DNA of 19,197 nt from RPQJ01 sp035691185 (GTDB lineage Bacteria; Pseudomonadota; Gammaproteobacteria; Steroidobacterales; Steroidobacteraceae), in NCBI GenBank assembly GCA_035691185.1, contig DASSJN010000185.1, positions 1-19,197 on the forward strand, read 5' to 3'. Position numbers and translations under genes: made by a program. The notes beneath the pieces were generated by a model. It was given only the letters and a program-made list of their open reading frames with translations. It did no database searches and had not been told where the DNA came from. Every line of letters begins with the position of its first letter. The first letter of the stretch is position 1. Of the stretch, positions 6,621-13,340 are shown piece after piece.

Positions 6621-7541
6621 TCAGAGCGCGACCAGGCTTCCCGACCACGCCCCTTCGGCGATGGCGCCCAGCAGCAGCAGGCCCAATTGCAGCAGCGACG
6701 CCAGGAAGCTGCGGATGGCGTTGGACTTCGACGGGCGCCGAAGCAGCAGGAAGGCCCGCCAGATGAAGTAAGCGCCGCCCGCGCCGGCACAGAGCGCATA
6801 GAAGACGCCGGCCTCGCCCCACACCACCGGGACCAGCGACAGCGTCACGAGCGGCAACGTGTGGCCGAAGATCGCCCACGCGGCCACTCGCTCGCCGTGC
6901 ACGACCGGCAGCATCGGCACGCCCGCGGCCGCATAGTCGTCGCGGTAGTACGTCGCGAGGCTCCAGAAGTGCGGCGGCGTCCAGAGGAACAGCACCAGCG
7001 CGAACAGCCAGGCCGTGCGGCCGAGCGAGGGCTCCACGGCGGCGGCGCCCGCCAGCACGGCGAAGCTGCCGGCCAGGCCGCCGATCACGATGTTGAGCCA
7101 GGTACGTCGCTTGAGCCACAGCGTGTAGACCACGGCGTACGTGAACGCGCCGAGGAAGATGAACGCGGCCGCGATCCAGTTCGTCGTCCAGCCGGCCAGT
7201 GCGACCGCGCCAGCGACCAGCGATGCCACGAGCAGGTACCACGCGGGGCCGGCCTGCAGGCTGCCCGTCACGAACGGACGCTCGCGCGTCCGGCTCATGC
7301 GGGCGTCGAGGTCGGCTTCCACGAGGTGATTCAGAGCGCCCGCGGCGCCGGCCGCGACGAAGATCGCCAGCGCCAGTGCGAGCAGACGCCACCACGGGAG
7401 GCCCTGGCTCCCCGTGACGGCGACGCCGGCGACCCCGGCGAGCATGATCTCGAGCGCGATGCGCGGCTTGAAGACCTGGACGACGCTGCGCCACGCCGCG
7501 CTCGACGGCACCGCCATGGTCGACTCCGCGATGCTGTTCAC
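6621..7541 (-). CDS. ctaB: Protoheme IX farnesyltransferase (heme O synthase)
   Basis: 306 aa, polytopic UbiA-family prenyltransferase that farnesylates protoheme to heme O. Motifs: KPRI (25-28), the Mg-prenyl-diphosphate region NHLVEADLDARMSRTRERP (71-89), YTLWLKRRTWLNIVIGG (139-155), WTPPHFWSLA (187-196) and YRDDYAAAGVPMLP (199-212). About nine hydrophobic helices. The GTG start at 7541 is preceded by AGGGG. An ATG eight codons later (7517) has its own GGAG and is a credible alternative. No heme A synthase (ctaA) is present in this operon, so the partner oxidase may carry heme O, or heme A made elsewhere. Confidence 0.95.
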   Translation of the reverse strand: MNSIAESTMAVPSSAAWRSVVQVFKPRIALEIMLAGVAGVAVTGSQGLPWWRLLALALAIFVAAGAAGALNHLVEADLDARMSRTRERPFVTGSLQAGPAWYLLVASLVAGAVALAGWTTNWIAAAFIFLGAFTYAVVYTLWLKRRTWLNIVIGGLAGSFAVLAGAAAVEPSLGRTAWLFALVLFLWTPPHFWSLATYYRDDYAAAGVPMLPVVHGERVAAWAIFGHTLPLVTLSLVPVVWGEAGVFYALCAGAGGAYFIWRAFLLLRRPSKSNAIRSFLASLLQLGLLLLGAIAEGAWSGSLVAL

Positions 7542-7551
7542 TGCCGTTCCC

Positions 7552-9279
7552 CTACTTGAGCGGCCACAGTTCGGCGAGGTACTTCCAGTTCACGTAGTAA
7601 TACAGCATGAACGAGACCAGAAACACGCCGACCAGCACCACCGTCCCTGGAATGCGCAACGTTTCCGCGTTGCCATAGCTCGCCACCGCCGCCGCCGACT
7701 GGGCACCCGTGGCCGGGCCGAGCTGCACTTTCTCGTCGGCGCCGATGCGCCTCCCGGCCAGCACGGTCCCCACGGTGACGATGACGTACATCGCGCCGCC
7801 GACGGCCGCCATGATCGCGAATATGCCGTTCAGCGCGAGCAGCATGAACGCTGCGGGCGGGAACTGGAACGTCGTCAGCGCGTCGGCAAACGTGATGTCC
7901 CAGTGCCGACGCGGCACGCCGAGAGTCCCCGCGCCCATCATGAACAGCGAGATGCCCGCGACGCCGATGCCGAACACGTACGGCTGCAGCTGCGCCAGCT
8001 TCGGGAACCGCACCTCCCGCTGGAAGACCAGCGGCAGCACGAGGTAGGTGATCGCCATGAATGCGAGCGTCGTGCCCGCCACCACCGTGGCGTGGAAGTG
8101 GCCCGGCACGTACAGCGTGTTGTGCATGATCAGGTTGATCTGCTCGGTGCCCATGACGACGCCGGAGATGCCGCCGAGAAAGCCGAACATCACGAGCGAC
8201 AGGAACATGCCCGCAAAGGCGGGATTGCCCCAGGGTGCCTTGCGCAGCCACTCGAACAGTCCCTTGTCGAAGCCCTTGCGGCGCTGCGCAGCCTCGAGGG
8301 CCCCCGGCACGGTCAGTCCGTGGATCATGCTGCCCAGCACGGCGAGGTACATCGCGTAGCTCGCGTTGAAGATCTTCCAGCTCGAGCTGACGCCGGGCTC
8401 CACCAGCAGGTGGTGCGCGCTGGCGAGCTGGAGGAACAGGATGTACAGCAGGAATGCCGTGCGGCTCACCTTCTCCGAAATGGGCCTGGCGCCGAGCACG
8501 ATCGCGCCGATCGCGTACCACACCGAGACGTGGGCCGAGACGTTGATCTGCTGCGAGGAATGCCCCATGCCCCACCACACCAGCTTGTACATCAGCGGGT
8601 CGACGTTGCTGATGATGCCGAGCGACCAGAGCCAGGTGGGAATCAGGATGATCGCACCGGAGGCGAGCGTGAACACCGCGATGATCGCCGCGGTGATCGC
8701 GCCGAACGTCACGAGCGGCACGGAGCCCTGGTAAGTCCTCTCGTCCCGCGCGACGACGAGCGTGCCGAAGAAGACGGCGCAGCCGATCAACGCCCCGACC
8801 GCGAACAGGATCAGGCCGAGATAGAACCACGACGACGCCATCAGCGGCGGGTAGGACGTGAACATCACCGACGAATTGCCCTGCAGCACGGTGACGTTGG
8901 TCATCACGGCACCGACGAGCATGAGCCCGAACTGCGCCCAGGCCCAGCGCGGAGCGGCGAGCCGGCAATTCAGCAGCAGCGTGGCGGCGAAGTACAGGAT
9001 CGCCATCTCGAAGAAAATGATCCACGCGAGCAGGACGTCGAACCCGTGCGCGGTGAGCGCGAGGTAGAACCAGTCTGCCGGCAGCAGGTGGACAGCCGGC
9101 CAGCGCGTCAGCGCGACCGACAGGCCGAAAAGGCCGCCGATCAGCAGGAACACGACGGCAGCGACGGCATTCGCCTTGATCAGGGACTGCGCGGCGCGAT
9201 CGACCTTGAGGCCGGTGGTCGGGCAGATGCGGTAGGTGGCGCCGGCCGCGGCGGCCGGCCGCTCCATCATGGTGCTCAT
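7552..9279 (-). CDS. B-family (ba3-like) heme-copper oxidase subunit I, active-site Tyr replaced by Gln
   Basis: 575 aa, about 13 transmembrane helices. It aligns with Thermus ba3 subunit I along most of its length. Ligands seen: His78 (low-spin heme), His240 and His289/His290 (CuB), His394 (high-spin heme) and His396 (low-spin heme, in VPGHFH). From His240 to the next conserved block (SRTAF) the spacing equals that of ba3, and position +4, the cross-linked Tyr in ba3, is Gln244 (GHSSQQINV). Tyr255 lies where ba3 has a K-channel Tyr. The ATG start has GAGGG upstream. From memory, databases call this group b(o/a)3-type cytochrome c oxidase subunit 1. The CuA partner upstream implies cytochrome c as donor. 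Whether it reduces O2 or NO is open. Confidence 0.93.
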   Translation of the reverse strand: MSTMMERPAAAAGATYRICPTTGLKVDRAAQSLIKANAVAAVVFLLIGGLFGLSVALTRWPAVHLLPADWFYLALTAHGFDVLLAWIIFFEMAILYFAATLLLNCRLAAPRWAWAQFGLMLVGAVMTNVTVLQGNSSVMFTSYPPLMASSWFYLGLILFAVGALIGCAVFFGTLVVARDERTYQGSVPLVTFGAITAAIIAVFTLASGAIILIPTWLWSLGIISNVDPLMYKLVWWGMGHSSQQINVSAHVSVWYAIGAIVLGARPISEKVSRTAFLLYILFLQLASAHHLLVEPGVSSSWKIFNASYAMYLAVLGSMIHGLTVPGALEAAQRRKGFDKGLFEWLRKAPWGNPAFAGMFLSLVMFGFLGGISGVVMGTEQINLIMHNTLYVPGHFHATVVAGTTLAFMAITYLVLPLVFQREVRFPKLAQLQPYVFGIGVAGISLFMMGAGTLGVPRRHWDITFADALTTFQFPPAAFMLLALNGIFAIMAAVGGAMYVIVTVGTVLAGRRIGADEKVQLGPATGAQSAAAVASYGNAETLRIPGTVVLVGVFLVSFMLYYYVNWKYLAELWPLK

Positions 9280-9289
9280 GATGCGACCC

Positions 9290-9829
9290 TCAGGTGCGGT
9301 CGACGACGAAGATCTTGCCGGTCATCGTGTGATGGCCGAACCCGCAGTACTCGTTGCAGACGATGCCGAATTCACCGGTGGTCGTCGGCGTGACCGTCAT
9401 CACCATCTCGTAGCCGGGGTGGACCTGGACGTTGACGTTGAGCGGCTGCAGCGAGAAGCCGTGCTGCAGGTCGATCGACGAGAGGTGCAGGCGGTAGGTC
9501 TGGTCCTTCTCGAGTTCGAGCATGGGCCACCACATGTACACGCGGCCCATCATGTAGACGTCGCTGCCCGGTGGCGGCTTCACGACGGGAAACGCGCCGT
9601 CCTGCCGCACCGTGTGCGCCGCGATCATCTTGTCGACCTTCTCGGAGAACTGGAACGGCTGGACGCGGTAAGCCTCGTTCGAGAGGTTCTGCTGCCCGAA
9701 GCCGTGCCACCAGATCATCGTGAAGAACATCACGAGGCCCCAGGCGAAGGCCACGATGACCCAGACCAGCTCGATCCGGTGAATGGGTTCCTTCCACCAG
9801 ATGCGCTCGCTCGGCGGTGTGATAGCCAT
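9290..9829 (-). CDS. Heme-copper oxidase subunit II with intact CuA site
   Basis: 179 aa. One N-terminal transmembrane helix (about 20-40) and a periplasmic cupredoxin domain, as in the short subunit II of ba3-type enzymes. The CuA ligands are all present: His123 (in SIDLQHGFS), then CNEYCGFGHHTM with Cys158, Glu160, Cys162, His166 and Met169. Glu20, at the start of the helix, lies about where ba3 subunit II has the K-channel entry Glu. The ATG start has GGGAGA closely upstream. Subunit I starts 10 nt after the stop. The CuA site shows that electrons come from a soluble c-type cytochrome or cupredoxin rather than directly from quinol. Confidence 0.95.
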   Translation of the reverse strand: MAITPPSERIWWKEPIHRIELVWVIVAFAWGLVMFFTMIWWHGFGQQNLSNEAYRVQPFQFSEKVDKMIAAHTVRQDGAFPVVKPPPGSDVYMMGRVYMWWPMLELEKDQTYRLHLSSIDLQHGFSLQPLNVNVQVHPGYEMVMTVTPTTTGEFGIVCNEYCGFGHHTMTGKIFVVDRT

Positions 9830-9844
9830 GGTGTCTCCCGCGCC

Positions 9845-10021
9845 TCAGGGGGCGAGGGGAATCTGGATGATTTCCATGATTCCCCAGATCAGGTAGAGCA
9901 CCGTCGGCATGGTCACGCCGAGGAACAGCAGCAGGAAATGGTTGTCCAGCAGGCGCTGGAAGAAGGGTACGCGTTCGTCCTCCGGCCTGGTGCCGGTCGG
10001 CTCCGGGTCCTTTTCGGACAT
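9845..10021 (-). CDS. Small single-helix oxidase subunit (IIa-like)
   Basis: 58 aa, beginning MSEKDPEPTG and ending IIQIPLAP. A charged N-terminus, then the PFFQRLLDN segment, then one transmembrane helix (about 28-50). ATG start with AGGGGG 9-10 nt upstream. It ends 15 nt before the subunit II start, in the same orientation. ba3-type oxidases carry a tiny one-helix subunit (CbaD/IIa), and position, size and topology fit that role. Homology to CbaD is not demonstrated from sequence. Confidence 0.8.
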   Translation of the reverse strand: MSEKDPEPTGTRPEDERVPFFQRLLDNHFLLLFLGVTMPTVLYLIWGIMEIIQIPLAP

Positions 10022-10087
10022 CTTGTGATCCCCCTGACGTGGTCGATCGAATCAGAGATCGTTCGCTGGCGCTCGTCCTCGTCTAAG

Positions 10088-10104
10088 ACTGGCCCTGAGC
10101 CAGT
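10088..10104 (-). other. Inverted repeat ahead of the oxidase genes
   Basis: ACTGGC (10088-10093) and GCCAGT (10099-10104) around 5 nt, in the 124-nt gap between the 63-aa gene and the small oxidase subunit. It has no U-tract. It could be a weak terminator or an operator; nothing else recognisable was seen in the gap. Confidence 0.25.
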
Positions 10105-10145
10105 GGAGGCGACCATACCCCGAACCTTCGCGTCGATCCAGACCA

Positions 10146-10337
10146 TTACGCTCCGGACGTTCCGATCAAGGCCCGAATCAGCGCGAACGTCACCAGACTG
10201 AGTCCAAGCAGCATCCCGAAGAAGATCAGCGAGCGGTGCTCGAAGCGTCGTCCGGCGCGACGCTCGAGCGAGTCGAGCAGGCGGTCGGAGACGAGGTACA
10301 GGACGATGGCCGCGACCGTGAAGTACAGGGTGTGCAT
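10146..10337 (-). CDS. Small two-helix membrane protein, unknown function
   Basis: 63 aa, beginning MHTLYFTVAAIVLYLVSDRL, with helix 1 about 4-17 and helix 2 about 37-57, joined by a basic loop that includes RRAGRRFEHRSLIFF. ATG start with GAGG 6 nt upstream. It lies upstream of the oxidase genes on the same strand, separated by 124 nt, so it could be the first gene of that operon or a separate unit. Proteins of this shape, with a GRRFEHRSLIFF-like loop, seem familiar to me from gammaproteobacteria, but I cannot assign a role. Confidence 0.72.
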   Translation of the reverse strand: MHTLYFTVAAIVLYLVSDRLLDSLERRAGRRFEHRSLIFFGMLLGLSLVTFALIRALIGTSGA

Positions 10338-10384
10338 GGGACCTCGCGAGTTTCTCCTGCGGATCGGGCGCCGACGTCGGGTGC

Positions 10385-10390
10385 ATTGTA
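10385..10390 (-). promoter_or_regulatory. Possible -10 box for the 63-aa gene and oxidase operon
   Basis: Minus strand TACAAT (5/6 to consensus) about 48 nt before the 63-aa start codon, with a poor -35 (TGGAGA) 16 nt upstream. It lies in the divergent gap with the Xsc-type gene. Confidence 0.3.
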
Positions 10391-10394
10391 GAAC

Positions 10395-10429
10395 CGGCAT
10401 CGCGACTCTCCACGATCGGCCCGATGCCG
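10395..10429. promoter_or_regulatory. Nested palindromes in the divergent intergenic region, candidate operator
   Basis: CGGCATCG (10395-10402) and CGATGCCG (10422-10429) form a perfect 8-bp inverted repeat 27 bp apart centre to centre. Between them lies the 11-bp palindrome ATCGG-C-CCGAT (10415-10425). It sits between the start codons of the minus-strand 63-aa gene and the plus-strand Xsc-type gene, so a bound regulator could affect both. Confidence 0.35.
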
Positions 10430-10482
10430 CTAGGATTCGGTTCGCCGACCGTGGAACCACAGCCAGCAGAAGGGAGCAGAGC

Positions 10483-12246
10483 ATGGCCGCGTCCGCCCGA
10501 CCGCAACGCATGACGCCGTCCGAAGCGCTGGTCGAGACGTTGGCCGCGAACGGCGTGACGCACGTGTTCGGCATCGTCGGCTCGGCGTACATGGACGCAC
10601 TCGACCTGTTCCCGGCGGCCGGCATCCGCTTCGTACCCGTCGCGCACGAGCAGGGCGCCGCGCACATGGCCGACGGCTACGCGCGGGCCTCCGGGCGGCA
10701 TGGCGTCTGCATCGCACAGAACGGGCCCGGCATCACGAATTTCGTGACGGCGATCGCCGCCGCGTACTGGGCGCACTCGCCGGTCGTGTTCGTCACGCCG
10801 GAAACGGGCTCGATGACGCTGGGGCTCGGCGGTTTCCAGGAAACCGAACAACTGCCGATCTTTTCGAAGATCACGAAGTACCAGGGCCACGTCAACGACC
10901 CACGCCGGATGGCCGAGATCGCCGCGCGTTGTTTCGATCGCGCGATGCTCGAGATGGGCCCTGCGCAGCTCAACGTCCCACGCGATCACTTCTACGGTGA
11001 CTGCGTCGCGACGATCCCGCCGCCGATGCGGATCGGCCGCGGGCCGGGCGACGCGGCCGCGCTGGATGCCGCCGCCCGGCTGCTCGCCGAGGCGAGGTTT
11101 CCGGTGATCCTCGCGGGCGGCGGCGTGATCCTCGCCGAAGGATCCACCGAGGCGATCGCCCTGGCGGAGTTGCTGCACGCACCCGTCTGCAACAGCTACC
11201 TGCACAACGACTCGTTCCCCGCGACGCACGCGTTGTGGTGCGGGCCGCTCGGCTACCAGGGTTCGAAAGCCGCGATGAAGCTGATCGCCGACGCCGATGT
11301 CGTGCTCGCGCTGGGCACCCGGCTCGGGCCGTTCGGCACCCTGCCGCAGCATGGGCTCGACTACTGGCCGACAGGAGCCAGCATCGTCCAGGTCGATGCG
11401 GACGCGAGAGTGCTCGGCCTGGTCAAGCCGATCTCGGTCGGGATCCACGGCGACGCCAAAGCCGCCGCCGTCGCGCTGATCGAACGACTGCGTGGCCGGG
11501 ACTTGGCCTGCGCCTCTAACAAGTCCGACCGCGCGCGCCGCATCGCCGACGAGAAGGCTGCCTGGGAGCGCGAGCTCAGCGAGTGGACGCACGAGCGCGA
11601 CCCGTTCTCCCTCGAGGTGGCGGCGGGCACGTCGCACATGCATCCGCGCCAGATGCTGCGCGAACTCGAGAAGGCGATGCCGCGCGACGCGATGGTCGCG
11701 ACCGACATCGGCAACATCTGTTCGGTGTCGAACTCGTACCTGCGCTTCGACCGTCCGCGTTCGTTGTTCGCGGCGATGAGTTTCGGCAACTGCGGGTACG
11801 CGTTTCCGGTCGCGTGCGGAGCCCGGTTTGCCGCGCCCGACCGGCCGGCCATCGCCTACGTCGGCGACGGCGCGTGGGGCATCAGTCTCAACGAGTTGCT
11901 TACCTGCGCGCGCGAGCGAATCGGCGTGACGGTCGTCGTCTTCAACAACGGCCAGTGGGGCGCCGAAAAAAAGAACCACGTCGACTTCTATTCGCGACGG
12001 TTCCAGGCGGTCGACCTCGTGAACCCGAGCTGGGCCGGGGTCGCGCAGGCCTTCGGTTGCGAGGGGGTCCGGGTCGACTCGCTCGGCGACGTGGGCCCGG
12101 CCCTGCGCGCGGCGGTAAAGGCGCAGGCCGAGGGCGAGTGCACGGTGATCGAGATGATGGTCACCCAGGAGCTCGGCGATCCGTTCCGCCGCGACGCCTT
12201 GTCCAAGCCGGTGCGTTACCTCGAAAAATACAAGGCGTACACCTGA
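10483..12246 (+). CDS. Thiamine-diphosphate enzyme, sulfoacetaldehyde acetyltransferase (Xsc)-like
   Basis: 587 aa, close to the usual Xsc length. Xsc converts sulfoacetaldehyde plus phosphate to acetyl phosphate and sulfite. Three-domain ThDP fold: N-terminal PYR domain with the activating Glu56 in AHEQGAAHMADGYAR and the Xsc-like stretches IAQNGPG (77-83), AAYWAHSPVVFVTPE (93-107) and GLGGFQE (114-120). A central Rossmann domain follows (about 190-340, LGYQGSKAAMKLI). The C-terminal PP domain has GDGAWGISLNEL (461-472) and NNGQWGAEKKN (488-498), and QELGDPFRRDA (562-572) near the end. ATG start with AAGGGAG about 8 nt upstream. No phosphotransacetylase or sulfite gene is adjacent, so acetolactate-synthase-like or another substrate remains possible. 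Confidence 0.78.
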   Translation: MAASARPQRMTPSEALVETLAANGVTHVFGIVGSAYMDALDLFPAAGIRFVPVAHEQGAAHMADGYARASGRHGVCIAQNGPGITNFVTAIAAAYWAHSPVVFVTPETGSMTLGLGGFQETEQLPIFSKITKYQGHVNDPRRMAEIAARCFDRAMLEMGPAQLNVPRDHFYGDCVATIPPPMRIGRGPGDAAALDAAARLLAEARFPVILAGGGVILAEGSTEAIALAELLHAPVCNSYLHNDSFPATHALWCGPLGYQGSKAAMKLIADADVVLALGTRLGPFGTLPQHGLDYWPTGASIVQVDADARVLGLVKPISVGIHGDAKAAAVALIERLRGRDLACASNKSDRARRIADEKAAWERELSEWTHERDPFSLEVAAGTSHMHPRQMLRELEKAMPRDAMVATDIGNICSVSNSYLRFDRPRSLFAAMSFGNCGYAFPVACGARFAAPDRPAIAYVGDGAWGISLNELLTCARERIGVTVVVFNNGQWGAEKKNHVDFYSRRFQAVDLVNPSWAGVAQAFGCEGVRVDSLGDVGPALRAAVKAQAEGECTVIEMMVTQELGDPFRRDALSKPVRYLEKYKAYT

Positions 12247-12257
12247 GGGATCCAGGC

Positions 12258-12289
12258 GACGCGCGCTCCTTGGTCACCGTGCGCGCGTC
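12258..12289. terminator. Possible bidirectional terminator between the Xsc-type gene and tetR
   Basis: GACGCGCGC (12258-12266) and GCGCGCGTC (12281-12289) form a perfect 9-bp stem with a 14-nt loop. It is placed between two convergent stop codons (12246 and 12301). No T-tract on either side. Confidence 0.4.
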
Positions 12290-12300
12290 CCGGGACGGAA

Positions 12301-13056
12301 CTAGCGACGCGCGCGAGCCGGTTTCCTGCCGCTGGTACCGCCCTTGGACGGCACGCCGTGGTCGAAATACGGTTCGAGGTGGGCGCAGACCAGCACCTTG
12401 GCCTGCTCGAGGACGCGGTCGTCCTTGCCACCCGAATCGATCGACCACAGGTCCAGCACGGCCGTCAGCGCCTCGATCGTGCAGCGCGCGATCAGCATCG
12501 CCTTGTCCGGTTTGACGCCGGCCTCGACCAGCTCGCTCGACAGCGTCCCCGCGATCTCGACGGACTGCTTGCGGTCGTGCTCGAGCAGGTCGGGCGAAGA
12601 CCGCATCGCCAGGCGCAGCGCGGTGGCGCCGCCGGCGCAGCGACGCGCCTCGGCCACGGCCTGCACGCCGTCGCCGATCATCCGGCGCCAGTCGGGCGAC
12701 CGCGCGAGCCCGCCGATCATCTGCTTGCCGATCTCGACGCGCGTCTCGTTCTGCCGCTTGAACAAGGAAAGCAGCACGGCCTGCTTGTTCGGGAAGTACT
12801 GGTAGAGCGTCGCGACGTTGACGTCCGCGGTACGCGAAATGAGGTTCGTGGTGAGCGACTCGGTGCCGACCTTGTCGAGCAGTTCGGCAGTCGCGTCGAG
12901 GATGCGCTCGAACGTGGCCTGCCCGCGCGCCTGCATCGGCGTTCGGCGCAGGTCCAGCTCGGTCGCCTTCGTGCGCCGCGGGATGCGCGACGACGTACGC
13001 GCCCTGGCACCGCGATTCACCTGCCTGCGCGCCTGCTTGTTCGGAACTCCTGCCAT
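12301..13056 (-). CDS. TetR/AcrR family transcriptional regulator
   Basis: 251 aa from the chosen start. A long basic N-terminal arm (1-40, many Arg/Lys) precedes the TetR DNA-binding domain: QATFERILDATAELLDKVG (46-64), then the helix-turn-helix, including VNVATLYQYFPNKQAVL (79-95). The C-terminal ligand/dimer domain has no recognised subfamily signature, and the tail is again basic. Two ATG codons are adjacent (13059 and 13056); GGAG lies 6 nt before the second, which is preferred. A longer open frame to 13224 lacks coding character. It is convergent with the Xsc-type gene and divergent from glyQ; its target is unknown. Confidence 0.88.
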   Translation of the reverse strand: MAGVPNKQARRQVNRGARARTSSRIPRRTKATELDLRRTPMQARGQATFERILDATAELLDKVGTESLTTNLISRTADVNVATLYQYFPNKQAVLLSLFKRQNETRVEIGKQMIGGLARSPDWRRMIGDGVQAVAEARRCAGGATALRLAMRSSPDLLEHDRKQSVEIAGTLSSELVEAGVKPDKAMLIARCTIEALTAVLDLWSIDSGGKDDRVLEQAKVLVCAHLEPYFDHGVPSKGGTSGRKPARARR

Positions 13057-13187
13057 CATCCGCTCCGTTATGTCCAAGTCGTGCCGGCGTATTCCGGCGG
13101 CGCGCAAGTATCGCCTCCGACGGCCGGTTGCGGCAGGTTCAACTGTCCTACAAATCTGAGTCCTGCTTGGTTTCTGGACACGCGACG

Positions 13188-13215
13188 CACGATGGTCGAA
13201 ACGAACCACATCGTG
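13188..13215. promoter_or_regulatory. Inverted repeat in the tetR-glyQ gap, candidate operator
   Basis: CACGATG (13188-13194) and CATCGTG (13209-13215), perfect 7-bp arms 14 nt apart, in the 284-nt intergenic region. TetR proteins often bind a dyad near their own promoter. The arms are further apart than in a classic TetR operator, so this is tentative. The rest of the gap holds only the glyQ promoter. Confidence 0.25.
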
Positions 13216-13303
13216 TATCAACACTGTCGTTGACGCGATGACGAAGACCAGACGCGTGGCACGCTCGTCGACGCGGCGCCGGCGGGGCCGCTGCGGAGGT
13301 GGT

Positions 13304-13312
13304 TGCTATACT
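13304..13312 (+). promoter_or_regulatory. Extended -10 promoter of glyQ
   Basis: TGCTATACT: a TATACT -10 box (5/6) with the TGn extension, and no good -35. It is 28 nt before the glyQ ATG, giving a short leader. Confidence 0.55.
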
Positions 13313-13340
13313 TCTGGTTTTGCGCGATTCGCGAGTGCCC

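Noticed and set aside
7414..9393. Plus-strand frame opposite ctaB and subunit I
   Set aside because: Shadow of strongly conserved membrane proteins, with the charged composition typical of antisense reading of hydrophobic codons.
10088..10104. Hairpin as an FNR/NNR-type operator or intrinsic terminator for the oxidase operon
   Set aside because: It lacks the TTGAT-N4-ATCAA pattern and any U-tract. Kept only as an unexplained inverted repeat.
9913..11979. 688-codon minus-strand frame covering the Xsc-type gene
   Set aside because: It is antisense to a clear ThDP enzyme. Its end also overlaps the well-supported 58-aa and 63-aa genes in another frame or without coding character.
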